Below are positions 12,401 through 25,000 of a DNA stretch of 64,000 nucleotides, one piece after another. Under the pieces are notes generated by a model that was not told where the DNA came from, did not search any database, and saw only the letters and a program-made list of their open reading frames with translations. How positions within the stretch are numbered: the first letter of the stretch is position 1; every line of letters starts with the position of its first letter. Both the position numbers and the translations under genes were made by a program. The DNA is from Heliopora coerulea (taxonomy: Eukaryota > Cnidaria > Anthozoa > Scleralcyonacea > Helioporidae), in the NCBI GenBank assembly GCA_030142905.1, contig JASJOG010000077.1, positions 985,001 through 1,049,000 of the forward strand, read 5' to 3'.

Positions 12401-15400
12401 CAGAATCCAGACCACAGTTGATGATCTATTTACCTAAATCTCTGAATTAAAATTTCAATTGAATGAAAAGAAATGCAAAGATTTACGTATTGGCTTTGGT
12501 GAACCAAGTGCTACTTTCGATCCAGTTATTGTGAACGATACCCCTTTGGAGGTGGTTCCGTGTGCAAAAATCTTCGGATTAACCGTTTCCAACAATTTAA
12601 AAAGGAACGATGACATTTATCAAACCATCGTAAAAGCAAGAAAGCGATTGTACTTTTTGTCACAACTCAGACTAGCCAAAGTTGGGATTAAGGAATTAAT
12701 TGTATTTTACAGCACATGTATTAGACCAATCTTGGAATATGCATGCCCGGTCTTTCACAACAGCCTGTCCAACTACTTATCCAATGACCTGGAAATGATT
12801 CAGAAAAGAGCGTTGAAAATAATCTACCCCTGGACCTCATAAGCAGATGCGCTGATATTTACTGGCCTCCAACAGCTCATTACCAGAAGAGAAAAGATAA
12901 CGAATAATCTTTTCCTGAATATCATGAGTGACGAAAACTACAAACTTCACGAATTTCTCCCTCCTCGAAACATCTATCCTACCGATCTTAGGACCAAACA
13001 TAAGTTTAATGTAAATTTCAGGACAAACCGTTTTAAAAACAGGGGGTTTTTTTATCGCAAACGCATTAAAATCTTAACCAACTTTAGTATTTTAGATTGA
13101 ATAACACTTAACATTAGAATCGACCTTTCCAAAAATGGTCCATTAGAGTAATTTTTTATCTATCGTTTCTAAACTTTCGTTAGTTCCCGGTAAATTGTAG
13201 GACTGGTGTAACATAGTAGAAGTGAATGCATTTTGTAATGTAAACATAATTCAGCCTATGGCTGCAAGTTTTACTAAAAAAAAAATATCTATCTTTCTAT
13301 CCATCTAGATATGTTTTGCATGAAAAATTTTCCACCCTGCCATTCCATTTATAGATCAGATATTTCAATATGTAAAAACGTTTAATTCTTTCAATTTCTC
13401 TCACTTAAAATTCAGGTTAATAACATGCAAGAAAATCTCCCTGGGCTGTGATTAGGTAATGCTGGTACAGTTTATCCCAAAACAATGTAAAGAAGGATAA
13501 GATCGGTAGCAAAAAGCCCATCAAACTTATCTGACTAATTCTCAAGGACAATTGAAAGCGGAAGTGCCAATCATGTTGATCCCCATTTTAACAAAAATAA
13601 TACTTAATGGCGAAACGTAGACTACAATTCATTGGACTAATTAAATTTAAAGCTAGTTTGACTGAAGTATCGCCAGTGAGCTGCCAATTAGAGATCTAGA
13701 TTCGCAAACTTTTGGGCCGGCGACGCAGTATAATTCTCAAGTATTCAGCCGTGACCCACTGACGCAATCCGTGGGAAGTTTCACTAAAACTTTCTCGGCT
13801 AAGCTTATGATTTCATGATGTTCTAAGGACGATTCTGAAATTCATGATTTTGTCTAAATCTTTTGCTAGACAGTCAATCAGAGACACATAAGATAACGTT
13901 TTAGACGCTCGATTTTCAGCGGACGAATCACGGCTTATGACTCACGTTTGTTTGTTTTTTATTTTTTAACTTTTTCTGCTTTCTCTAAGCAGCATGCAAC
14001 GTCTCAGTCTTTTCACGACCCTAATTTGGGTCGCGACCCCTAGTTTACGGATCGTTGATCTAGACAATGCCATGTGATTGAGCAAACGTTTTTAAATGAC
14101 CGATTGCCCACGATGAACAGGTGATCACTTGGCAGTACAGAGACAAAATTTAGTTGATGATTATATGACTCATGCTATTCAGTTGTTTAACATCTGGAAG
14201 TAATGTTTGTAAACCATTGACCATCAAACACGACTGAAAACTAAACACTTTTTGTTTGTTTTTAGTTTCCTTTACCAAAATAAAATCAACGTGATTCTCA
14301 AGGATGCCTTTGTTGGTTTGGTGGATTTAAGGCAATTGTAAGCACTCCCCACATCTCAATAATAAATTCACGTTGTTGTTTACATATAAAATTTTACGAT
14401 CATTTGTGAGCCTTTCTTTCCCAAAACCTGGTGTTTTCTTCGCTGAACTTGAGACGTGGTCTTAGGAAGCCATGTGCTTTATATGTATCCCAACCAGCAT
14501 CCGTGTTCTCAGTTCAATCATTTGATTTATAGAGTAAAATTTAGGAGACAAAATTTAAATTAATTTAAAATACATTAGCATATACCTCGCAGGTGAATAG
14601 TGTTTTCTCCTCAAATCTGATTGGGTCCTTTATGTCGAAATATCCTGCACGATTTATCAACAAGCAAAACAAGATGGTGTCCAGTTTTGATTTACGGTAG
14701 AACTTTGTTTTTAATAAAAGAAGTTGCCGTATCAGACAAAACCTAAAAAGCAACCAAATTTGGTAATTAAGTATCCAAAGATATGTATTTCTTTAATATT
14801 TTAACCATAAATGCAGTGAGAATGCGTTCGAAATGTTTTGTTTGCAAATAATGAGTTGGCGACAAGCCGACGTTCCGTAAAATTGTTTTAAAAATTTAAA
14901 AAATATATATGTGAAAACGATTATGCGAGGCATATGCTAAAACAATTATTTACCTCACTGTCTGTGAATATACCTCTGTGTGAATTTACATCACTGTCTG
15001 TGAAGACATTTACCATGCCACTTCGCAGCTCGGTAAATATCCACCATTATTCACCTCCACTTCAGGGAATAATTGCTCAATGGTATACATCATTCATGTA
15101 AAGATTGGTTTACCGGTTAATAACTCAGCAATAGGTTAACTCAGTTTTGGTTACATTTAAAATTCATATTTTCCATTCTTTTTAGCTCATTTTCGGTGCC
15201 TCGTACATTAAATCATTTTGCCTTCCATATATTGTGTCACGCTCTACTTTTTTATTTTCAGACATCTGAGGGACAATATGATCTCAGAAATTGCAGATGG
15301 CGCTTTCAGTGAACTGAAGCAGCTCACAACTCTGTAAGTGGACCGTAAATATTTTGCAATTGTTTCAATAAGCACTTTAGTCTAAAAATGATTTAGAACT

Positions 15401-18400
15401 ACGTTAATTTTGTCTTAGTCAATTCTTGATTTTCAATACCTTTAAGTTTTAATAATTTAAATCAAAATTAAAATAAAAAAATAAATTTAAATTTAAATTT
15501 AAATTTTTCTTGTTTTGTTCTTGAATTAAAATTTAATTGAAATATAACTTCATCGCTTCCGAACTTTAACTCCGTTGTTTGTCTTTTTTGCATAGTTACT
15601 TGGACTCAAACAAACTTCCCCGAATTGCTAAGGGAACTCTGCAAGGCCTTTCCTCGCTACTTGATTTGTAAGTTAATCGAGTACACAAAATTACAAGTGA
15701 TACTATAATTTATGTTATTTAGTTTTGATCAAGCTTTTCCAACTTTTCATTCAACATTATTGTTAGAGACACAAACAGTCGGACATTGCGCCCGTAATAA
15801 ACGGTGTAACGGCATTAATGGATAATTCATGTAAATAGGCGTAAAACGGAACATGACCATGCGTTGTGTTTGAATAGGATCGAAGAAAGTTCATAGTTTG
15901 CTGCATGTATAATTTATCGTCTCCATCGTCGATTAAAACTCAATAAAGAACCAGCTAGGTCACATTAAGTCGTAACAATCATGGATCGACATTTGTGAGT
16001 TCAGCATCTTAAATTCATTTCTCTACGGATATTAAATGATGTTAAGGAATTACCAGTGATCAGAGGTGCAGCCAAGGGGTGGGGTGGGGGCTTAGAGGCT
16101 TAAGCCTCTCCCTTAGCAGCCACAAAAATGATTTCTACAGTATTTATGTCCACGAAAAAAAAATGCAATGTGAAATTAAAAGCGTACAGTGTACAGGGTA
16201 TGATACCTCAGACAAATAATCGTGAGATTCTGTACTTTCTCAGTCACCTTAAGCTGGGTGTGTTGTGTTTAATGTATCCCTAGCAGAGGCTCATTCAGGG
16301 CCGTTCAGAGAGGGGGGGGCAAAGGGGGTAATTTGTCCCGGGCCCCAGGCTCAAGGGGGCCCCAAAATGAAGAAGGGAGAAATAAATTAAAGATGTAATA
16401 AAATATATATTAGGGAACTCATGCATGCAATGTTTTTTACAACGGAAACATGGTGAGTAGCGTCAGAAGAATGGATCGAGAATTCTGATTGGTCAAAAAT
16501 TTATCTCCGGTCGCCGTTCCTGTTGTCAAAAACGTTGCGTTCGCTATTATTAAATGGCTACAGATACTGCAATTAATTGTATAGTTGATATTCAAAAACA
16601 TATGTAGATCAGCGGCAGTGTTTAGTTGCACAATCAATATGTATGTAACGAGTTTTGTACGTAGTTAAATATAGTGCGTAATTAAATATAATGCGCGTAG
16701 GCATGACATAGCAAATGCTCCCTTCCGTAACGCCCCCATTTTACGTAGTATGTATACAGTCTTGAATTGTGACAATTTCGGTACGCTACATGTAAAGAAG
16801 AATGGTGTCTTCTCGTTCTTATTTATCTGGTGCAGCCAAGCGTAAACAAAGACAAATTCGTGATCAAAATGACGCAAAATCTCGTAGAACGCTGGAAGAT
16901 CTGAACTTGTACACCAAAATCCAGAGAGGTAATGAATCTCAGTGCCAAGAAGTTGAAATTAGCTTTGACGAAGTCGGAGATGATATTACATCTACGAATG
17001 CAAATACCATTACTAATACTGACCCTGGTAAGACAATGGCCGCTCAAGTAAGCCCTGGTGAGACAATAGCCACACAAGTAACGTCGTCCGATGCTGAAAG
17101 AACATTTGCACCTTTACTATTAAACGATCCTTCAAGTTGGATACGTCTAACTAAACAAGATACGGAGTATATTGCTAAAATTGGCCCGTCTGAAAATCCG
17201 AAGTCTTTTCCCAGAGATAGTTCTGGCCGTAACTTTCCTCAAAATATTTTTTGTCAAGAAATGCCAAATGGCGAAAAGGTAAAAAGAGATTGGTTGGTAT
17301 GGAGTGCATGTACCCCGACATAGATTATCTACTACTCGTTGGAGTGCTAGAATAGAGGCAGTCAAGCCCTTAGTAAAGAGACCAAGAGAAATTTTGGATG
17401 AATTAAAAAGATTTAAAGATCATGATTTGCCTGGTGAAGTATCTGATGATGTCGATAACCTAATCCAATGGTTGCAATCACTTGAGTTTATCTTACTTAT
17501 AACCTTTTGGTTTAAGGTATTACAGACTATAAATGATGTTAGTGTTTTGCTTCAAGTTTCTAAGATCACCATTGATGAAGAATTGCATCTGATTGAGTCA
17601 CTGCAAGACGATTGAAAACGCATGAGGGAATCTTGGAGGGTGATCTGTAAGGAATCAAAAGTTGTTGCTTCTTCTCTTGGCTTAAGTGAGCATTTTAAAG
17701 AAACAAGGCGGAGAGTTCCCAGACGATTTCACGATGAACCCAGAGATAGTGAACATGAACAGCACAACGATGAAAGGGAATTCGAAATCAATGTGTTTAA
17801 TGTTGCTTTGGATAGAGTAATTTGCGAAGTAGCATGCAGATTTGAAAAAACTAAACAAGTAAACGACATGTTTTCCTTTTTATGGATTGCTCTGAAGTCC
17901 CCCAACACAGGCGGCGAAGCAGCAGGAAAAACAATGGAAATTCGTTGCAAAGATCTTTCAAATTTTTATCCATGTGATTTAAATGAAAAAGAACTTCTGG
18001 AAGAGATGCGCCATGTGAATAGGTTGAATCAAAGCAATATTTTAGGTGGAAAACTATCGTCTATTGCGTTATTGAATAAGATATATGAGAAAGGTCTTCA
18101 GACAATTCTTCCGCAAATTTGTTGCTCTAAGTATTTGTAAGTATACCTGTATCTGTTTCATCAGGAGAAAGATCTTTTAGTAAACTTGGTATAGTTAAGA
18201 ACTGTCGAAGATCCACAATGGGGCAAGAACGCATGTCAAGTCTAATCATGCTGTCATATGAGCGTGACATAGCAAGAAAAATTAACTTTGATGACGTTAT
18301 TGACTCGTTTACATTCAAATGCGCACGTAAAGTACACTTTTAACTTGTTTAAATTTAATTCACTTGTAAAAACTTTTAAATAATTTTTACACCTTTGTAC

Positions 18401-20161
18401 GGTAGATACTGTACAATAGATAAAGACGAGAGTAAAACTGTGCCCATGGAGGGTTGGGTCCCCAAGTCGATTTTTGCCCCGGGCCTCCAAATTTCTCTGA
18501 ACGGCCCTGGGCTCATTTACCATTCTAGCTCTCTCTTACAAAAATCCTAGGTGCGCCCTTGCAAGTGATGTTGAAAGGTGCCTCAAATATGATGTTGTTT
18601 TGTGGGCGTAGGGATTTTTTTATTTTTAAGGATGATTTTATCGTTGAATAGCGTTGAATCTGTTTGTCTAAATCCATTATTAGTTTTGCGACATCAACCT
18701 TCTCATTTTAACTAACGTTCAGTCTTTCTGCTCGTTTAATGAGGTAAAATGGGCTGCTTCACTCTATGGAGTGAAGCAGCCCATTTTACCTCATTGTACG
18801 AAAAACATTAAACGTTATAGAGCTACTTAAGAGAAAGTGCTGGCTTGGACTGAGAGCTGAAGTCGGTACACCCGGTATCATAAACCAATTAAGTAGGGCT
18901 ATAGAACCACGGTTATAAACTTTTAGCTCTGCATTTCCAGGTACGTGCATTTCAATCGAATTTCCTACGTTGCAAATAATGCCTTTTCCGACAACAAAGT
19001 CCTACGCTATATGTAAGTATGCTTACGTCTTTTTGGTAATCTAAAAAGAATTTAAAAAATACAAACGGCATTTCTTCTAAGCTTTGAGCTAAAGTATCCA
19101 AATCATGTGCCGAACATAATTCATAGTAAGTTCGACGAAGCTCGACGTTGGTTTCAAACGTCGAACTTAATTCGCCGAACTTAATAGCTGGTTGCGAGCA
19201 CTCGTTTATTTTGGCCAGTGGTCACGCGGCTACGCACCTTGTTTTCACTCACTTGCAATAGTGCGTATTGATGTCTGGAAAATGACGAGAGTGAACCCAA
19301 TTACTGTCAGACAACAAAACAGAAATGTGATTATATTTAGCATACTTGAGAACGCTACGATGTAGAGGAGGATGTCAGAATCGCTGTTAAATACCCTGAT
19401 CATTATAAGAAAGCCTTCGTTAACTTGCAATGATTTTGCTTCAAAATCATTTTCTCCTGAACCGCCACTCTACAAATTTCCTCTCAGTTTCTACATGAGA
19501 CAGCCGAGGCAATATCCACACGCAGTCCTGCGAGCCATCCCTCAACTTCCTCATCTTCTTTGAAGACAGAATGTCGATTGCACATTAGTATCAAAAAGGC
19601 GAGACATGTATATTTGTTTTTTAATTCGCAAAACACTCGTTCATCGTCTTTCCCACCTTATACGGACCGTTTTTGCAGCTCGAAAAGGCCGCCAAAGTTA
19701 TGACATGGTTGCTAATTATACGTTCATGTGTCATGTTTCTGCGCGCTCCAGCTCCCCTCCTGTACCTGAATTAGTTTCGAGACATAAGCTCGGCGTTTGA
19801 AACCACGTCAAACTTAACAGATTAAGCTTGACTAAAACAGTCGAACTTAACATTAGGCTCGAGTCTAATTAAAAATGCCGAACGTTATTGATTCAGACGT
19901 CGAACCTCCCGCGTGCTTAATACCGTGAATTAGGTTTGGCACATGATAAGCGTTTGAACTGGGCCTAAGATCACAATTAAATCATTTTTCAGTTCAGCAA
20001 ATGTACCTGTGTAGAAAAGACCACAAGTCTAATTCGACCATCAATCGCTTCTAAATTCACGAGGTCCAACAAACGTTCGCTATGTCACATGAATAAATGT
20101 CCTTGATGTTTCGAAAATTTGTATGTCAATTTTTTTTAAATATATTATTATTATACATATA

Positions 20162-20198
<37 letters not shown>

Positions 20199-21362
20199 AA
20201 CAAATGTGACACCTGTGTTTTATATGTATAGATAGATAGATAGAAGTCTTAGATAGATATAGATATAGATATAGATATATATATAAATATAGATATAGAT
20301 ATGGTTATATATAGATATGTATACATATATATGTATGAATTTATGTATAGAATGTATGTCTTCATCGCTCAACCGAGCCTCGTCCAATGATCTTCGTCCC
20401 ATACAGCTTCTGTGGCAACTGACGTTGCGCTTTTCTTCTTTGTAGATCGTGGAACGTTCCAAGGATCCTCAGAACGCGACAGAGATATCAAAATATTTCT
20501 GGAAATTTACTTTTCTGTGATTGCCATGGAAAGTACTTAAAGCGCTGGTTGTCCAAGCATCCTGCAGTGGACGTATTCTGTTACGAGCCATCGGAAATGA
20601 GGAATACACCTCTCAGGAGATTAAAAATGCTCGACCTCGAAAAATGCTGTGAGTAATGTCTTGTTTATTTTGTGTGTATACTTATTTCTAGATAAATTTC
20701 ATACACGCGTATGTTTTTGGTTTGGCAAGAACTACGTGAATCTCCGTAAATCTGATACAAAAACTTCAGAACTGGTGAATATATATTTTGATTAACATAG
20801 CAAAATGTTTTTGGTTTGGCAACAGTAGAAAAATGTTAAATACATATATATATATATTATTTTAGCACAAACGTTTTCACTTTTGCTTATTACACCTGTA
20901 GAGCTTAAGTAAAGTGAAAACGTTTGTGCGAAAAGCAGAAAGTAGCGGTAAATACGTATATTTTTACATTTTTCTACTGTTGCCAAACCAAGAGCGCATT
21001 TTGCCATAGATTTTCACTTGTGCTTTATTATTTGGACACGTTTTACTATGTGTGTGTATATCTATATATATTTTTCTACATATTTTTCTTGTCTTTTCTA
21101 TATAAGAATACACACATACATACATATATATATAGTCTATTTGGTGAATGTCTAAGCTTTGAGCAACTGCCGTTACACGGTGTTTCACGCTTACGCGATC
21201 ATCGGACGACTCCATCAGAAGTCGTCTGATGATCGCGTAAGCGTGAAACACCGTGTAACGGCAGTTGCTCAAAGCTAAGACATTAACCAAATAGACTATT
21301 AAAGCTCTACATCTTGTATTGAGCACTCTCCTTTTTAGAGACCAAACAGCTACATTTACATT

Positions 21363-21421
<59 letters not shown>

Positions 21422-21972
21422 AGTAAGAAGTTAAAAAGGCTAAAACAAATTCTCAGTAACTTGAGTTTCACGCTCTAGGCGATCATCAGACTAAAATCGC
21501 AACTGTTTACCAAACACTTATATAAGAATTAAAATTATTTACATAAAAATTATTTACATAAAAATTATTTACATAAAAATTATTTATATAAAAATTATTT
21601 ACATAAAAATTATTTACATAAAAATTATTTATATAAAAATTATTTACATAAAAAGTTAACATAAAAATTTGTTTAAAAATTTGTTCTTGTGCCTGCACAG
21701 GGTAATAAGCTCCGATTTATTATTTAATAAAGTTCGTTTATCCGAGTTTAATATGCAAGTTATTTCGGCAAGGTACAAGTTACACAATTTAGACCCACCC
21801 CTAGAAGCACGAGCTCGCTTAATGATTGACCATTTGATTGAATAATCCGCTTGTGACTCTTTTAATTGCCAAACGTACTTTGAAAGGGCAGTTGCTGTTG
21901 AGTACTTCTTATGCTTAAAGGACTGCTGGTGATTATTATATCTTGTTATAATACATATACTGTATATTAATA

Positions 21973-22019
<47 letters not shown>

Positions 22020-25000
22020 ATATTTAAAAACCAAGCAGGAGTGCTTTATCAGGATTTAAAACACGAGGAGATAGCCGAGTGTTTTAGACCCGATAAAGCA
22101 CGAACTACGAGTTTTTTAAATGTCTTATGAAATTCACCTCTTAATACGGCTAACTCGTGAAGAAAGTTTGAAAATTTATCCTTCGTGAGCCGAAAAAATT
22201 GAACTTCTTCTTCTCGTATAAAGGCACATGTATCTTTATCACATATATAGATCCAACACGCTTTTGATTTTCTTTTGTCTTTTTCTCGTGAATTAATAAT
22301 GAATTTTAGAAGTATATATACTGTATAACTCGATCGCCAAACCTTACTCAGCCAAAAGTTATCATTTATATAGCTCAATCAAATAACTTCTGGTTAAAAA
22401 TTTTATTTCCTCAACGTTTCGGGGACAAGCCCCTTTGTCAAGATAAAATCACAAGCAATGATAGTCCTATTTATACTTAAAAAACTAATTACATATTCTA
22501 TTAAACTACAAAACATCCCTCAAATTAAAGTCATTTGGGACAAACGACTTCAACTTGTGTGCCCAAAAACCTTGTCTATTTGTAGGTTCATTTACATTAG
22601 TCTTATCAATTATCTTTACCGACATGTCCAAAATTCCTCTATGACCCTCTTCATAAAAATGTGTGTACAAATGTTTACCTGGTATCCTTCTCTGTCCTTT
22701 CCCATATCTATTCATACTACTCTTACGGTTGTTAAACCTTTTCCTAAATGATGTAATCGTACTCTCATTATAATTCTTTTTGCATTTCCTACAAGAAATA
22801 AGATAAATCACCTTCCGAATCACCATCGAATAAAAAATTAATAAAAAAAGCGACGACCACTTCCCTTAGATTCCGAACCCTCCCTGTTGGGCAGGCGCTT
22901 AGGATGAGACGGATTTGTAAATCTGATGAGATGTTTGAAGGAAGGCTTAAAGATCTTGGAGGTGATTTAGTTACGCGCTGTTTTAAGAAAAGTTTAATTA
23001 ATAAACAGTTTTTGAAGGCCAAGGCGAAAAAAGACAGGACCTTTTAAATGAGGATACTAGAAATCGGGATCAAAAGTCGGAGAGGATTCCGTTAGTGGTT
23101 AATTTTCACCCAGTGTTAATCGGGGATTGGAAGAATTGTTAAGTCGCTTTGGCCTATACTGCATGAGTCTCATGACATGAAAAATATTTTTTGAGATTAG
23201 CCTATTGTAGTTTTTAAAAGACCAAGGAAATTTAGAGATGAAATTGTTCGGTCGAGGCTTAAAAAATGGTTGCTAATGACGGAATGAAGAAATATGGTAA
23301 ATCACGTTGTAAGATTTGCGAATTAGTAGAGGAGGGTTCTGAATTTCAGGGGGGAGAGTCGTAGCTTTTTTATTAAATTTTTATTTGATTGGGATTCGGA
23401 AGAGATGATTTACCTTATTCCTTGCAGTAAATGCAAGAAGAAATATGTTGGGAGTACGATTACATTATTTAGGAAAAGGTTTAACAACCATAAGAGTAGT
23501 ATGAATAGATATGAGAAAGGACAGAGAGGGATACTAAGTGAACATTTGTATGCACATTTTTATGAAGAGGGTCATAGAGGAATTTTGGACATGTCGGTAA
23601 AGATAATTGATAAGACTAATGTAAATGAACCTACAAATAGACAAGGTTTTTGGGCACACAAATTGAAGTCGTTTGTCCCAAATGACTTAAATTTGAGGGA
23701 TGTTTTGTAGTTTAATAGAATATGTAATTAGTCTTTTATGGACTCTGTCACATAATATTGACTTTGACAACGGACAGATAATCGACAAGGGAAACCACAG
23801 AATCCGAAAAACACTAGAATCTTGGCACACAGCTACAATCGATGGAGCCGACAACAACTCAAGGCCGCTACCACAACAATATTCTCTCTTGCTAAGAAAA
23901 CATTGACGCAATAGCCTTCGTTCACATGCACGCCTACACTTCTGATAATTATTCACCTTAAATGTTTTTTTACCTTTTATATATTTATAGTTACATCGTA
24001 ATTATCTACGTCACGACCTTCACCTCTATTCACACATTAAAAATTCATCCCACTTTACCTTAGTCTCTTCCTGTTGAAGGCTACAGAACTGGTAGCCGTA
24101 AGCTCGAATAAAAATATTATGGTCGGAGAACGCCTTACTTTATTCTTATTATGATTCTACCCAACCGCGCGTCTTCCATATTTTTAAGGACATTCATTAC
24201 TTGTGATTTTATCTTGATAAAGGGGCTTGTCCCCGAAACGTTGAGGAAATAAAATTTTTAACAAGAGGTTTTTTGATTGAGCTATATAAATGATAACTTT
24301 TGGCTGAGTAAGGTTTGGCGATCGAGTTATACAGGGTGTATCAAAAAAACTGCAAACACTATAATTTGCATAAGTAGATACTGCAAATAGCATTTCAATG
24401 CCTGTGCAACTAATTATGCTTCTGGGATTTGAAAATACGTTTCACCAGGCTCGACCTAAGATGGCACCCATACCAAATGCATGTGCAGCATGAGTTATTT
24501 GCAGGAAACTTTCCACGACGCTTACGATTCGCAGAATGGTTCAACGAACGCTGCCTACGCGAAAACTTTTTGGACAGCATTTTGATCGGAGATAAAGCCG
24601 GATTTGCGATGAATGGAGAAGTGAAGACTCATAATGTGCGGCAATATGCACCAAAGGGACAACCACCTGCGTTCAATTTTCAAAGCAACGATTCGCATAC
24701 AAAACTGACTGTCTGGGCAGGACTCTGCGGAAATGGATTGATTATTGGCCCTTACTTTTTCGAAGGAAACGCAAACGGCATTGCTTATCTTCGAATGCTA
24801 AATGAGTTTGTTTTCCCGCAACTCGCATTGCATTTTAACAATCAGTATTGGGAAGGAATGTTTCGGGGTCTTTGGTGGGTACAAGACGGTGCCCCAGCTC
24901 ATCGTCTTGTTGAAGTAATGGATCGTCTCAATGCTGTGTTTGTGAATAACCACGTCATTGGGTTTGGCCACAACGTCGAATGGCCACCTCGTTCACCGGA

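Larger units (their letters stand above)
16061..18561. mobile_element. Outer hAT-like MITE holding a second hAT element
   Basis: Ends are imperfect inverted repeats: left CAGAGGTGCAGCCAAGG, right complement CAAGGGCGCACCTAGG. They are flanked by an 8-bp near-identical duplication, ccagtgat (16053-16060) and caagtgat (18562-18569). Without the inner insertion the element is about 280 bp, so it is non-autonomous. 8-bp duplications and CA-starting ends are hAT hallmarks. Confidence 0.65.

Noticed and set aside
20220..20462. Tyr/Ile-rich ORF on the minus strand
   Set aside because: Translation of (TA)n/(GATA)n microsatellites overlapping the LRRCT exon acceptor.
21507..21698. ORF with Asn-Phe-Tyr repeats
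   Set aside because: Produced by a 15-bp AT-rich tandem repeat on the reverse strand.
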